Assembly: GCA_910587445.1 (NCBI GenBank)
Contig: CAJULE010000010.1
Span: forward strand, 1-64,000
Length of the DNA: 64,000 bases
DNA from: an uncultured Christensenellaceae bacterium
GTDB taxonomy: Bacteria > Bacillota > Clostridia > Christensenellales > Pumilibacteraceae
Direction: 5' to 3'
This document shows, one piece after another, positions 33,289 to 42,096 of the stretch (within the stretch, counting starts at the first letter, position 1; each line of letters begins with the position of its first letter). The translations under genes and the position numbers were made by a program. The notes beneath the pieces were generated by a model. The model worked only from the letters and a program-made list of their open reading frames with translations. It was not told the origin of the DNA and ran no database searches.

Positions 33289-34458
33289 ATGAACACAAAG
33301 AAACTTTTAATGAAAATTTGTGCGGCAATACTCGTAGTTGCCGCCGCGGCAATGCCCATTGGTATTTCGCGTGTCGCCGCGCTTACGGAAAGCGGAGCTC
33401 TTTCCACGCAGGCGCGTGCGGCGATACTTCTCGACTATAATACGGGGACGGTTATATACGAGAGCAACGAGCTCAACCGTCAGCCGATTGCGAGCATGGT
33501 GAAGATCATGACTCTGCTGCTTGCTTTCGAGGAAGCGGATGCGGGCAGGCTCGATTACGATTCGGAAATCGCCGTCAGCGAAAATGCGAGCAGCATGGGC
33601 GGTTCTCAGGCGTTCCTCGATGCGGGAAGCAATTATAAGGTGACCGAGCTTTTACAGAGCATAGTCGTAGCGTCGGCAAACGATTCCTGCGTCGCCATAG
33701 CCGAACATATTTCGGGAAGCGTCGAGAGCTTCGTGGAAAAAATGAACGCCAGAGCCGCGGAGCTCGGAATGGAAAACACGAAGTTCGTCAACTGTACGGG
33801 CTTGCCTGCGGAAGGTCAGTATTGCTGCGCTCGCGACGTTGCCACGATGGCAAGAGAGCTTTTTTCTCACGAAAAGTTCTTCGAATATTCCGGCGTTTGG
33901 ATGTATGATTTCGCTCATCCGAGCGGCAGAACAACGCGCCTTACTAACACGAATAAGCTTATAAGGGCATACGAGGGCTGTGACGGCGGCAAAACGGGTT
34001 TCACCAACGAAGCCATGTCCTGTCTTGCGGCTACTGCTAAGCGCGGCGATACGCGTCTCGTGAGCGTTGTCGTGGGAGCTGCGGACAGCAAAAAACGTAA
34101 TGCGGAAATTTGCAAGCTCTTCAATTACGGCTTTGCGAATTACGAAACGAAAGAGGTTGTGAAGGCGGGAGACAAGCTTGAAGCGCCCGTATTCGTGGAC
34201 GGCGGCAAGACCGATTGCGTGGACGGCGTATACGCAAAGTCGTATTTTGTATTCGATAAAAAACCCGCCGCAAGCGAGTATAAGATAAGCATATCCATTG
34301 ACTCCGTCAAGGCTCCCGTATGCACAGGCGACGTCATAGGTAAGGCCATAATAACGAGAGGAGAAGAGACCGTAGGCGAAGTCGAGATAGTTTCCGCCGC
34401 CGACGTCGAGAAGAAAGGATATATAGACATAGTAGACGAATTTATTTCCAAGTGGTAA
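33289..34458 (+). CDS. dacF: D-alanyl-D-alanine carboxypeptidase, DacF-like
   Basis: Penicillin-binding protein of the S11 family that trims the terminal D-Ala of peptidoglycan stem peptides; in spore formers DacF/DacB adjust spore cortex crosslinking. The 389-residue protein has a signal peptide (about 1-31), the S-x-x-K motif SMVK, SAN as the second motif and KTG in GGKTGF, followed by the C-terminal PBP5 beta domain. The last residues (VDEFISKW) may be a membrane-associating tail. ACGGAG precedes the ATG. A paralogue lies at 37813. Placement after spoIVB and spoIIM-like genes supports a sporulation role. Confidence 0.92.
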   Translation: MNTKKLLMKICAAILVVAAAAMPIGISRVAALTESGALSTQARAAILLDYNTGTVIYESNELNRQPIASMVKIMTLLLAFEEADAGRLDYDSEIAVSENASSMGGSQAFLDAGSNYKVTELLQSIVVASANDSCVAIAEHISGSVESFVEKMNARAAELGMENTKFVNCTGLPAEGQYCCARDVATMARELFSHEKFFEYSGVWMYDFAHPSGRTTRLTNTNKLIRAYEGCDGGKTGFTNEAMSCLAATAKRGDTRLVSVVVGAADSKKRNAEICKLFNYGFANYETKEVVKAGDKLEAPVFVDGGKTDCVDGVYAKSYFVFDKKPAASEYKISISIDSVKAPVCTGDVIGKAIITRGEETVGEVEIVSAADVEKKGYIDIVDEFISKW

Positions 34459-34479
34459 TAACAGTCCGATACAAAGGGG

Positions 34480-34510
34480 CGTCGGTCGCAGGCAAGCGAT
34501 CGGCGTTTTT
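34480..34510 (+). terminator. Terminator after dacF
   Basis: CGTCGGTCGC (34480-34489) pairs with GCGATCGGCG (34496-34505) with two GU pairs and a 6-base loop, followed by five T. Confidence 0.85.
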
Positions 34511-34555
34511 CCTTTTTCACGCATTTTTCACTTAAAAACCGACATATATAATCGG

Positions 34556-34585
34556 TTGACTTTAAAGACATAAATATGTTAATAT
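34556..34585 (+). promoter_or_regulatory. Promoter of the M50-scpAB operon
   Basis: TTGACT (34556-34561), an 18-base spacer and TAATAT (34580-34585, four of six -10 positions). It lies about 50 bases before the protease start. Confidence 0.5.
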
Positions 34586-34635
34586 TAAAACAGTACGCTA
34601 TTGTACAGATTTAATTATCTTTCGGAGTTTGTCTT

Positions 34636-35325
34636 TTGATTTTTGCGCAAGATTGGATCGATATAATTTTCATTGCCGTAGCCGTAGTGATCTCGATGGT
34701 ATTGCATGAGATAGCGCACGGCTATGTTGCGCTGTGGAACGGAGACCCTACGGCAAAAGTCAACGGCAGACTCTCGCTCAATCCTCTCGTGCACTTCGAC
34801 GCGATAGGTTTTATAATGCTTATGGTTGTCGGTTTCGGCTATGCAAAGCCCGTACCCGTGAATCCGGGTAATTTCAAAAACCGAAAACGCGGCATATTCA
34901 CAGTAGCGATCGCGGGCGTGGTTGTAAACATTGTTTTGGCTTTTCTTTCGTGCGGTTTTCTCATGCTCATGTACTTTCTTGCGAGAATAACGGGCGAGGG
35001 CGCGGCGCGGGTTTTCAACGGTTTTGCCGGCTTTTTCTCGATAATGGCGCGGCTCAATTTAAATCTTGTATTCTTCAATCTCCTTCCGATACACCCGCTT
35101 GACGGCTTCCGGGTCGTGGAGGCGTTTACGAGGTTTAACAATCCGTATACCAAGTTTATACGCGACTACGGTCACTATATCCTGATGGCGCTTATCATTC
35201 TCGGAATAGTGGTCGATGTATTCAAGTTGCCGTATTTTATAGATATACTCGGACTCTATATATCCAAGTTCTCCGGGTGGGTCAGTACGGGATTCATATG
35301 GTTCTGGAGCCTTATATTCGGATAG
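34636..35325 (+). CDS. Site-2 protease family (M50) membrane metallopeptidase
   Basis: Integral-membrane zinc protease of 229 residues. The HExxH motif is in MVLHEIAHGY (first TM), the third ligand Asp lies in NLLPIHPLDGFRV, and NGRLSLNPLVHFDAIG is the usual substrate-clamp region. Short M50 proteases next to scpAB are common in Firmicutes, but their substrate is unknown; this is not SpoIVFB, which has a CBS domain and another setting. The start codon is TTG with CGGAG 9 bases before it. It is the first gene of the scpA-scpB-DUF2953-gerW-dac operon. Confidence 0.9.
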   Translation: MIFAQDWIDIIFIAVAVVISMVLHEIAHGYVALWNGDPTAKVNGRLSLNPLVHFDAIGFIMLMVVGFGYAKPVPVNPGNFKNRKRGIFTVAIAGVVVNIVLAFLSCGFLMLMYFLARITGEGAARVFNGFAGFFSIMARLNLNLVFFNLLPIHPLDGFRVVEAFTRFNNPYTKFIRDYGHYILMALIILGIVVDVFKLPYFIDILGLYISKFSGWVSTGFIWFWSLIFG

Positions 35326-35332
35326 GTGCGCA

Positions 35333-36121
35333 ATGGGAGAAAACACTAACAAAGACATCGTAATAAGCGAGGCGGAAACCGATTCCGAGTACTACCGCGT
35401 AAAGTTCAACCGTTTCAGCGGACCGCAGTTCGACGGACCTATAGACGTGCTTGTCGCTCTTGTCAAAAAATCCAAGATAGATATTCGGGATTTTTATGTG
35501 TCGGATATAACCGAGCAATATCTCGCCTATCTCGACACGCTCGACGTGTTCGACCTCGAGGGTGCGGCGGAGTTTATCGAAATTGCCGCACTGCTTGTCG
35601 AAATGAAATCTAAATCGCTGTTGCCTCGCGTACAGGAAGAGCCCGAGGACAGCGACGCCGAACAGCTCAAGCAGGAAATAATGCGGCGTATGTACAGCGA
35701 GGAGTACGAAATCTATAAGGGCGCGAGCGAGAAGATGCGCGACCTCGAGACGGTCGGCGCCCACTACAGGGACCCCGATCCCGCAATGGCGACGCCTAAG
35801 CTCGTGCTTAAGGACATGACGAAGGACGGGCTTTTGAAGGCGCTTCAGAAGCTTCTTTTAAAGCTCGACCAACGCGCGAAAACCATAGTCGAACGGCAGA
35901 TAAAGAAGGACAGATTTACCGTGGACGAAATGTCGCAAAGGATAAAGTCCGTTATCGCCGAGCGGGAGCATCTGAGCTTTTACGATCTGTTTGACGACGA
36001 TTTTACCAAAACCGAAATAATCACGACGTTTCAGTCAATACTCGAACTCATGAAAGGACAGTTTATTCACGTCGTGCAGGAAAGCACTTTCGGCGAAATA
36101 ACTATACATAAGGTGGCATGA
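35333..36121 (+). CDS. scpA: Segregation and condensation protein A
   Basis: Kleisin subunit of the SMC-ScpA-ScpB complex that compacts and separates chromosomes. The 262-residue protein begins, after about 20 extra residues, with the typical FSGPQFDGPIDVLVALVKKS, includes DISDITEQYLAYL-like sequence and DLEGAAEFIEIAALLVEMKS, and ends in a winged-helix C terminus. It starts 7 bases after the protease stop, and scpB follows 4 bases after its own stop, the standard order. Confidence 0.94.
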   Translation: MGENTNKDIVISEAETDSEYYRVKFNRFSGPQFDGPIDVLVALVKKSKIDIRDFYVSDITEQYLAYLDTLDVFDLEGAAEFIEIAALLVEMKSKSLLPRVQEEPEDSDAEQLKQEIMRRMYSEEYEIYKGASEKMRDLETVGAHYRDPDPAMATPKLVLKDMTKDGLLKALQKLLLKLDQRAKTIVERQIKKDRFTVDEMSQRIKSVIAEREHLSFYDLFDDDFTKTEIITTFQSILELMKGQFIHVVQESTFGEITIHKVA

Positions 36122-36125
36122 TACA

Positions 36126-36764
36126 ATGGATTTGGATGATTTGGATTATGTGCTCGAGGCGCTTATGCTCGTTTCGGGCGAAGGACTCAGGATAAGCGAT
36201 ATTACCGAAACTTTGGGGCTTCAGCGCAGCGAAATAGACTCCTCTTTGAAGCGTCTCAAGCGTCGCTACGGAGGAAAGAGCGGGATTATAATTCAGACCT
36301 ACGGCGACAAGATACAGTTTGCGTCGAACCCTAAATATGCGGAATCCGTGGAAAGCGTTTTAAAGCCGGTGAGGGAAAAGGAGCTGTCTAATGCGGCGCT
36401 CGAAACGGTTGCCATAATTGCCTATCGTCAGCCCGTTACTCGTCTCGAGGTCGAGCAAGTGCGCGGCGTCAACTGCGATTATGCCATACAAGTGCTGTTG
36501 AAGCACGACCTCATAGAAGTAAAAGGGCGAAAGGACGCTGTGGGAAAACCCCTTCTTTTCGGGACTACGGAAAAATTCCTCAAGCGTTTCCATATAGAAG
36601 ACATAAACCAACTTCCCGATTACGACAGGTTGCTCGAGAGCATAACCGTCATAGAGGAGAACGGCAAAATCGAAGCGGCAAGCCTTTACAACGAATTCGA
36701 GCTTCCCGAGCAGGAGGCTCCTCCCGAATTTCTCGAAGGCGAAAAAGTAGATAAAGTAGAATAA
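36126..36764 (+). CDS. scpB: Segregation and condensation protein B
   Basis: Winged-helix partner of ScpA in the condensin complex. The 212-residue protein contains LEALMLVSGEGLRISDI near the N terminus, LSNAALETVAIIAYRQPVTR, and the family signature VRGVNCDYAIQVLLKHDLIE. It follows scpA by 4 bases. A short acidic tail ends the protein. Confidence 0.95.
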   Translation: MDLDDLDYVLEALMLVSGEGLRISDITETLGLQRSEIDSSLKRLKRRYGGKSGIIIQTYGDKIQFASNPKYAESVESVLKPVREKELSNAALETVAIIAYRQPVTRLEVEQVRGVNCDYAIQVLLKHDLIEVKGRKDAVGKPLLFGTTEKFLKRFHIEDINQLPDYDRLLESITVIEENGKIEAASLYNEFELPEQEAPPEFLEGEKVDKVE

Positions 36765-36806
36765 GGAATACGAATAAATCGAAAAGAGCGGTGGCATATT
36801 ACGGAT

Positions 36807-37433
36807 ATGCTTATCGCTCTTTCCGTTATTGTAATAATACTCGGCTTTACGCTCGTGCCGTTTGTGATCGCCGTAAATATAAGCGGAGATATTTTCGCGG
36901 GCAAAGGCAACATGAAGCTTACTCTTTTCGGCTTGCCCGTGTTCAAGGCGAAACTGAGCGTGGAATCGAACGGCGCTCTCGAAAAAAATCTCATAATCGA
37001 AAGCGGTAAAAAAAGAGACGAGATCCACTTAAACGCCGATAAAAGCGACGATAAATCGATAATGGCGTTTTTTCATACGCTGCCGATAATGTCGTATATA
37101 ATCATTGAGAGGCTGGAACTCGACGTCAACATCGGGCTTAAAAACAATGCGTTCGTTACGACTATGGCGGTTGGCTTTTTGCGTACGCTCATGTGTGCGT
37201 TTACATCCTTTTTGCGCAGTCGCCAGAATATCGATATAACGCAGAGAATTACGCCGCAGTACAATTCCGACCGAATGGACTTCGCGGCTTTTGGGATAAT
37301 TAAACTCTCGATAGCAAATATTATAAACAGCTTCATTGCGGGATTGAAAACCAAACTCGGCATAGCTTCCGGGCGCGTGGGGAAACGCTCTGCGAAATAT
37401 AAAACAATTAAGGTAAAAAAGGAGCAGGTATGA
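36807..37433 (+). CDS. DUF2953 (YtfI-like) membrane protein
   Basis: A 208-residue protein of the DUF2953 family, with one N-terminal TM (about 1-25), a beta-rich middle and a C-terminal basic tail (KYKTIKVKKEQV). Visible family features are KLTLFGLPVFKAK and NVDINIGLKNN-type sequence around 110. The function is unknown. As in B. subtilis, where ytfI precedes ytfJ, it lies immediately before the gerW/ytfJ homologue and overlaps it by ATGA, which suggests a spore-related role. Confidence 0.78.
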   Translation: MLIALSVIVIILGFTLVPFVIAVNISGDIFAGKGNMKLTLFGLPVFKAKLSVESNGALEKNLIIESGKKRDEIHLNADKSDDKSIMAFFHTLPIMSYIIIERLELDVNIGLKNNAFVTTMAVGFLRTLMCAFTSFLRSRQNIDITQRITPQYNSDRMDFAAFGIIKLSIANIINSFIAGLKTKLGIASGRVGKRSAKYKTIKVKKEQV

Positions 37434-37816
37434 TTATACAGCAACAGGAACATCCGGTAGAAAGAATAATGGACAACGCGTTTACGAAGATCCGCACGCT
37501 TGTCGAGGCGGACACGGTAATAGGTACGCCGGTGGTTACGGCGGACGGAGTAAGCATTATTCCGATCAGCAAAATAACCGCAGGCTTTTTGACGGGCGGC
37601 GGCGAATACAGCGATATGTCTCGCCAGACCTACACCGAATATCCGTTTGCGGGCGGCAGCGGAGCTGGGGTATCCGTATCGCCCGTGGGATTTCTCGTAA
37701 GCGACGGAAAAAGCGTGAAGCTTGTCAACATCGACGATAAGAATCCCCTCGAAAAGATACTCGATACAGTCCCCGATATTCTCGACGAAATTATGAGCGG
37801 AGTCAAAAAGCAGTGA
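37430..37816 (+). CDS. ytfJ: GerW family sporulation protein (YtfJ)
   Basis: A 128-residue protein of the YtfJ/GerW family, needed for normal spore germination or spore coat properties in Bacillus. It has the family core GTPVVTADGVSIIPISK, TAGFLTGGGEYS and the Gly-rich GGSGAGVSVSPVGFLV. It has no membrane segment. It is coupled by ATGA to the DUF2953 gene and by GTGA to the following carboxypeptidase gene. Confidence 0.9.
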   Translation: MIIQQQEHPVERIMDNAFTKIRTLVEADTVIGTPVVTADGVSIIPISKITAGFLTGGGEYSDMSRQTYTEYPFAGGSGAGVSVSPVGFLVSDGKSVKLVNIDDKNPLEKILDTVPDILDEIMSGVKKQ

Positions 37817-38967
37817 AACGGTTGTTTTGCCGAGTTGCGCCCGTAACAATACTTTTGGCGGTGTGTATTATGTCGGGCATAATACTTTCGATTGCGAGGA
37901 CGCAAGACGTTTTTGCCCTTTCGGAAAGCGTGCAGACTTCCGCGCAATCCATGCTGCTTCTCGAAAACTCGACAAATCGCGTCCTGTACGAAAGAAATGC
38001 GGACAAGAAACGCCCCATGGCGAGCACGACCAAAATCGTCACCGCAATTACCGTGATAGAAAATGCGAGCGATCTCGAGCGCACCGTAAAGGTGCCGAGC
38101 GCCGCAGTCGGCGTCGAAGGCTCGTCCGTATATCTCGAGCATGACGAGGAACTGAAAATCATCGATCTCTTGCACGGGCTCATGCTTCAGTCCGGCAACG
38201 ACTGCGCGGTAGCGCTTGCGATAACGGTCGGAGGGAGCGTCGAAAAGTTTGCGGAGATGATGAATGTAACGGCAAAAAAGGCGGGAGCGACAAACTCCAA
38301 CTTCGTCAATCCGCACGGACTTCATGACGATAACCATTATACGACGGCGCGCGACCTTGCGCTCATATCCTCTTACGCGATGAAAAACCCGGTTTTCGAA
38401 AGCATAGTCTCCACCAAGCGTTATACTATGCCGTGGAAGGGAAGAGATTACGACAGAGTCGTAATGAACAAGAACAAGATACTTTCGACGTTCGACGGCG
38501 GCGACGGCATAAAAACGGGATATACGAAAAGAGCGGGACGCTGTCTCGTTTCGAGCGCTACGCGCGACGGAATGCGAGTTATCTGCGTCGTGCTCGACTG
38601 CGGTCCGATGTTCGAGGAGTGCGGCGCCCTCATGGAACGTGCGTTTTCCGAGTATAAGCTCGAAAAGGTATGCTCGACGGATAAAGTTTGCACGGTCGCG
38701 GTAAGGGAAGGAAAGGAAGTCGGTGTGGATTGTGCGCCCGAAAAAGAGCTTTATTATCCTTTAAAAGACGGGGAAATCGAAAAAATAGAGTTGCATATAG
38801 AAAAGGCGGACGAACTTATCGCACCCGTTGTCGAAGGCGTCGAAGTGGGAAAAATAAAAATAACCCTTGCCAATCGGTTGCTTTTTGAAGAAAAATTGGT
38901 TACTATTAAAGGCGTAAACGAACTCGACTACCTCGACAGACTCAAAGAGGTCATAAGCGGGTGGTGA
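37813..38967 (+). CDS. D-alanyl-D-alanine carboxypeptidase, DacB-like
   Basis: Second S11 penicillin-binding protein in the window, 384 residues. After a signal peptide (about 1-38) come STTK (active Ser), SGN in MLQSGNDCAVAL, and KTG in GIKTGYTKRAGRC, then the C-terminal beta domain. In B. subtilis dacB lies before spmA-spmB-rluB and trims cortex peptidoglycan; here it lies directly before rluB with spmAB missing. The GTG start overlaps the gerW stop. A copy of the GTATTATGTC-NNN-CATAATAC palindrome lies inside the coding sequence at 37865-37885. Confidence 0.91.
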   Translation: MKRLFCRVAPVTILLAVCIMSGIILSIARTQDVFALSESVQTSAQSMLLLENSTNRVLYERNADKKRPMASTTKIVTAITVIENASDLERTVKVPSAAVGVEGSSVYLEHDEELKIIDLLHGLMLQSGNDCAVALAITVGGSVEKFAEMMNVTAKKAGATNSNFVNPHGLHDDNHYTTARDLALISSYAMKNPVFESIVSTKRYTMPWKGRDYDRVVMNKNKILSTFDGGDGIKTGYTKRAGRCLVSSATRDGMRVICVVLDCGPMFEECGALMERAFSEYKLEKVCSTDKVCTVAVREGKEVGVDCAPEKELYYPLKDGEIEKIELHIEKADELIAPVVEGVEVGKIKITLANRLLFEEKLVTIKGVNELDYLDRLKEVISGW

Positions 38968-38987
38968 AAAGGACGGTCCGATAAAAA

Positions 38988-39698
38988 GTGAGAATAAACA
39001 AATATCTTGCGAGCTGCGGAATAGGCAGCAGACGTAACTGCGAGATCTTCGTCACGGAAGGCAAGGTCAAGATAAACGGTCATATCGTGACCGATCTCGC
39101 AACCGATGTAAAGGATAGCGATATAGTGCTTTTGAACGGAGAACGCGTTGTTCCCGCGCAGGAGCACGTATACATAATGCTGAATAAGCCGAAAGGCTAC
39201 GTCTGTACGACAAACGACGAGTTCGGCAGAAAGACGGTTTTACAGCTTCTTGCACCCGAATATTCTTCGCGGCGAGTATTTCCCGTCGGAAGACTCGATT
39301 ACGATACGGAAGGACTGTTGCTGCTCACGACGGACGGAGATCTGGCAAACCGCATAACTCATCCGCACAACGAAGTCCCCAAAACTTATATAGCCAAGGT
39401 CGAAGGCGAAGTCACGGAAGCGGAGCTCGGTAAACTCCGCGGCGGCGTAATACTCGACGGCACAAAGACTAAGCGCTGTAAAGCCCGGCTCAAAAACCTC
39501 GAGAACAATATAAGCAGCGTGGAAGTCGTCATAACCGAGGGCAGAAACCGCCAGGTGCGCCGAATGTTCGACAGTATAAACAGGGAAGTGATTTTTTTGA
39601 AGCGTACGGCGATAGGTCAGCTTAAGCTCGGCGGATTGTATCGCGGCATGAGCAGAAAACTCACTGCCGACGAGATAGAATATCTCAAGCGCGTCTGA
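38988..39698 (+). CDS. rluB: Ribosomal large subunit pseudouridine synthase B-type
   Basis: Pseudouridine synthase of the RsuA/RluB/E/F family, expected to act on 23S rRNA near position 2605. The 236-residue protein has an N-terminal S4 RNA-binding domain (MRINKYLASCGIGSRRNCE) and the catalytic Asp in GRLDYDTEGLLLLTTDGDL. The start is GTG; a weak AAGGA lies about 13 bases upstream, but the S4 N terminus is exact here. It ends the M50-to-rluB group and is followed by a terminator. Confidence 0.93.
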   Translation: MRINKYLASCGIGSRRNCEIFVTEGKVKINGHIVTDLATDVKDSDIVLLNGERVVPAQEHVYIMLNKPKGYVCTTNDEFGRKTVLQLLAPEYSSRRVFPVGRLDYDTEGLLLLTTDGDLANRITHPHNEVPKTYIAKVEGEVTEAELGKLRGGVILDGTKTKRCKARLKNLENNISSVEVVITEGRNRQVRRMFDSINREVIFLKRTAIGQLKLGGLYRGMSRKLTADEIEYLKRV

Positions 39699-39722
39699 CG
39701 TTTCGCACATATTCGTCAAAGG

Positions 39723-39758
39723 CGGCGTTTCGGTTTCGTCCGAAGCGTCGTTTTGTTT
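39723..39758 (+). terminator. Terminator after rluB
   Basis: CGGCGTTTCGG (39723-39733) pairs with CCGAAGCGTCG (39740-39750) with GU pairs and a 6-base loop, followed by TTTTGTTT. Confidence 0.8.
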
Positions 39759-39830
39759 ACGGGGGGCGTAAATTCGGAGCGGATAGGAAAGATAATTTTT
39801 CGTTAGCCGAAAAATAAGGGTGTCAAATGC

Positions 39831-39859
39831 TTGTTTTTTCTTCGAACTTACTGTATAAT
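39831..39859 (+). promoter_or_regulatory. Promoter of the sodium-pump decarboxylase operon
   Basis: TTGTTT (39831-39836), a 17-base spacer and a perfect TATAAT (39854-39859). It lies 60 bases before the first carboxyltransferase gene. Confidence 0.75.
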
Positions 39860-39918
39860 AAACATCGTGGAAGTTTGCGATTTTCACTACTTTGCAAGTG
39901 GAGGATTTATAAACAGAA

Positions 39919-41304
39919 ATGGCACAATCGAACAGTATTGTTACGCAGACAAAACTCAAAGCCAAAGAAACGGTTTCTTTTATAAACGGCTTTGTCGACG
40001 ACGGGTCGTTTGTCGAAACGGATACGCTGCTTTCTTCCGAGACCCCGCTCGGAGAAGCGGTCGGCGAGGGCGTCGTCAGCGGTTTTGCCTGCATAAACGG
40101 CATACAGGCGGCGGTGTTTGCGACCAATCCCGCCGTGCTCAAGGGAAGTATAGGCGTAGGCGCGGCTAATAAGATAACCCGCCTTGTGGAAAATGCGGTA
40201 AAGACGGGCGCTCCCGTGATATCGATTCTCGACACGAGCGGCGCGCGTTTCGGCGAAGGCGTGGAAGTTCTCGAGGGTTACGGCAAAATCCTTAACGCTC
40301 TTGCGTGCGCTTACGGAAGCGTGCCCACGGTTTGCGTAATTAAGGGAGCGAATTACGGTATGCTCTCTTACATGACTGCGTTCAGCGACCTTGTAGTCGC
40401 GTTCGATAAAGCAACTATGGCGACGTCGAGTCCGCTTATAATCGCGTCCAAAACGAAAGACGATGTGTCGAGTATCGGCACTGCCGCAGTTCACGCTTCG
40501 TCCTCGGGTATGGTATCGACAGTCGTTAAGAATTCTTCCGAGCTTAAAAAGACGGTAAGTTTGTTCCTCGAGCTTGTAGGAGAAAAAGTCGCGGAACCTA
40601 CCGACGATTTGAACAGAGTTTGCAAGACGCTCAAGGCGGGCGCGAAAGCGGCTAACATTGTCAAAGAAGTTACGGATAAGGGAACTTTGCTCGAGCTTCG
40701 AGCTTCTTATGCTCCCGAGGTCATAACGGGGCTTGCTCGTCTCGGCGGCATTTCCGTCGGCATTGTCGCAAACAACAGCGCCGTAGACGAAGGAAAGCTC
40801 ACGCCCAAGGCGTCCATAAAGATAGGCGAACTTTTGAATTTGTGCGAGGTTTACGGTATCCCCGTCGTCAATATAGTCGATTGCGGCGGCGTAGTCACGA
40901 ATCCCGCTGCGGAGAACTGCTGTCTCATAAGAGAAGTCGGCAGTCTCATATACAATTATTCGCAGATACACGTCGGCAAGATTTCGTTGGTCGTCGGTTC
41001 TGCGATCGGTGCCGGCTATACGATCCTTTGCTCTCGTTCCGTATACGATTATACGGCGGCTTGGTCGAGTGCAGAGGTCGGGGCGCTTTCTTCCGAGGCG
41101 GCGGCTCGCCTTTTGTATGCCGAAGACATAAACGGCGCGAAAGACAAGGAGAAAGCCGAACGGAAATTTGCCGATGCCTATGCAAAGGAAAATATGGCGG
41201 CGGATAAGGTGGGATCCATAGGTCTTTTCGACAATATAATAAAGCCCGAGTTTACCCGCGGTTTCCTTATAAGCGCGGTACAGACTTTCCTGTCTAAGAG
41301 GTGA
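39919..41304 (+). CDS. Acyl-CoA-type carboxyltransferase (MmdA/12S-like)
   Basis: Carboxyltransferase subunit of the crotonase-fold family that moves CO2 between an acyl-CoA (methylmalonyl-, glutaconyl- or acetyl-CoA) and biotin. The 461-residue protein has an N-terminal half with IGVGAANKITRLVENAV, VISILDTSGARFGEGVEVL and VPTVCVIKGANYG, and a C-terminal half with GIVANNSAVDEGKLTPKAS, PVVNIVDCGG and GSAIGAGYTILC. It is about 50 residues shorter than typical MmdA. GGAGG lies about 14 bases before the ATG. It heads an operon with OadG-, biotin-carrier-, OadB- and OadA-like genes, so it likely feeds a sodium-pumping decarboxylase; the exact acyl-CoA cannot be read. Confidence 0.82.
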   Translation: MAQSNSIVTQTKLKAKETVSFINGFVDDGSFVETDTLLSSETPLGEAVGEGVVSGFACINGIQAAVFATNPAVLKGSIGVGAANKITRLVENAVKTGAPVISILDTSGARFGEGVEVLEGYGKILNALACAYGSVPTVCVIKGANYGMLSYMTAFSDLVVAFDKATMATSSPLIIASKTKDDVSSIGTAAVHASSSGMVSTVVKNSSELKKTVSLFLELVGEKVAEPTDDLNRVCKTLKAGAKAANIVKEVTDKGTLLELRASYAPEVITGLARLGGISVGIVANNSAVDEGKLTPKASIKIGELLNLCEVYGIPVVNIVDCGGVVTNPAAENCCLIREVGSLIYNYSQIHVGKISLVVGSAIGAGYTILCSRSVYDYTAAWSSAEVGALSSEAAARLLYAEDINGAKDKEKAERKFADAYAKENMAADKVGSIGLFDNIIKPEFTRGFLISAVQTFLSKR

Positions 41305-41708
41305 GCAAAGTGATAAATGGTATCATTTCCGCGGCAGGCGGCGCCGACTTTGATTTGAGCAAATACTTCGATTGGTTCAATTCCGACTATTCGATCGGAG
41401 ACGCGGCTCTCATTGCACTTATGGGAATACTGTTCGTTCTGTTGGTGCTCGTAGTCCTCGTCGTGCTTCTCGTGGTGTTCAACAAAGTATTCGGTCTTAT
41501 AGAAAAGAAAGCGACGTCGGCTGAAAAGAAAAAAGCGTCGAAAGAAGACTCCGGCGTTTCCGATATGTCGTCGGCATCGGAAAACGACGAGGAAGTCGTG
41601 GCGGCGATAACGGCCGCAATATCGTGTATTTACGCCGAGGAAAGCGGCGCGTCTCAGCCGCCGCCCTTCACCGTAAGGCGTATAAGACAAGTAAAAAACA
41701 GTAAGTGA
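41301..41708 (+). CDS. OadG-like small membrane subunit
   Basis: A 135-residue protein with one strong TM helix (about 38-62, rich in Leu/Val), a charged Lys/Ser/Glu linker and a C-terminal motif EVVAAITAAISCIY followed by FTVRRIRQVK, as in gamma subunits (OadG/MmdD) that hold the decarboxylase complex together. The GTG start overlaps the carboxyltransferase stop (GTGA); a second in-frame GTG is three codons later. Context between the carboxyltransferase and the biotin carrier supports the call. Confidence 0.75.
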   Translation: MSKVINGIISAAGGADFDLSKYFDWFNSDYSIGDAALIALMGILFVLLVLVVLVVLLVVFNKVFGLIEKKATSAEKKKASKEDSGVSDMSSASENDEEVVAAITAAISCIYAEESGASQPPPFTVRRIRQVKNSK

Positions 41709-41728
41709 TTTTTCGGAGGAATTATAAA

Positions 41729-42082
41729 ATGCGTAAGTTCAATGTAAACGTAAACGGTAAATCGTACGTTGTGGAAGTAGAGGAAGCAGGCGAAGGCACT
41801 CCCGCGAGCGTCTCCGCACCCGTCTCGGCGCCCGCTCCCGCGGCGGCTCCCGCACCCAAAGCTCCCGCAGGCGGATCCGTAGTCAAGGCTCCCATGCCCG
41901 GTCTCGTACTGAAGCTTGCGGTCGCAAACGGCTCCAAGGTCAAGCACGGCGACAAGATAGTCGTTCTCGAAGCAATGAAGATGGAAAACGATATAGTCGC
42001 AAGCGCGGACGGTATCGTCACGTTCCTCGTAAAAGAGGGCGATAACGTAGCCGGCGGCGCAGATCTCGCTTCCATCGGCTAA
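41729..42082 (+). CDS. Biotin carboxyl carrier protein subunit
   Basis: A 117-residue carrier with a short N-terminal beta region, an Ala/Pro-rich flexible linker (about 30-50) and a C-terminal biotinyl domain containing the biotinylation site EAMKMEND and the VKAPMPGLVLKL hammerhead strand. It shuttles CO2 between the carboxyltransferases and OadB. CGGAGGA precedes the ATG at 41729 by 8 bases. No biotin ligase gene is in the window. Confidence 0.92.
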   Translation: MRKFNVNVNGKSYVVEVEEAGEGTPASVSAPVSAPAPAAAPAPKAPAGGSVVKAPMPGLVLKLAVANGSKVKHGDKIVVLEAMKMENDIVASADGIVTFLVKEGDNVAGGADLASIG

Positions 42083-42096
42083 ACGAGGGCGCTTAA

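Noticed and set aside
37865..37885. Operator for a gene starting inside the dac coding sequence
   Set aside because: The palindrome is within the signal-peptide region of the gene and no promoter or gene start follows; it is kept only as a repeat observation.
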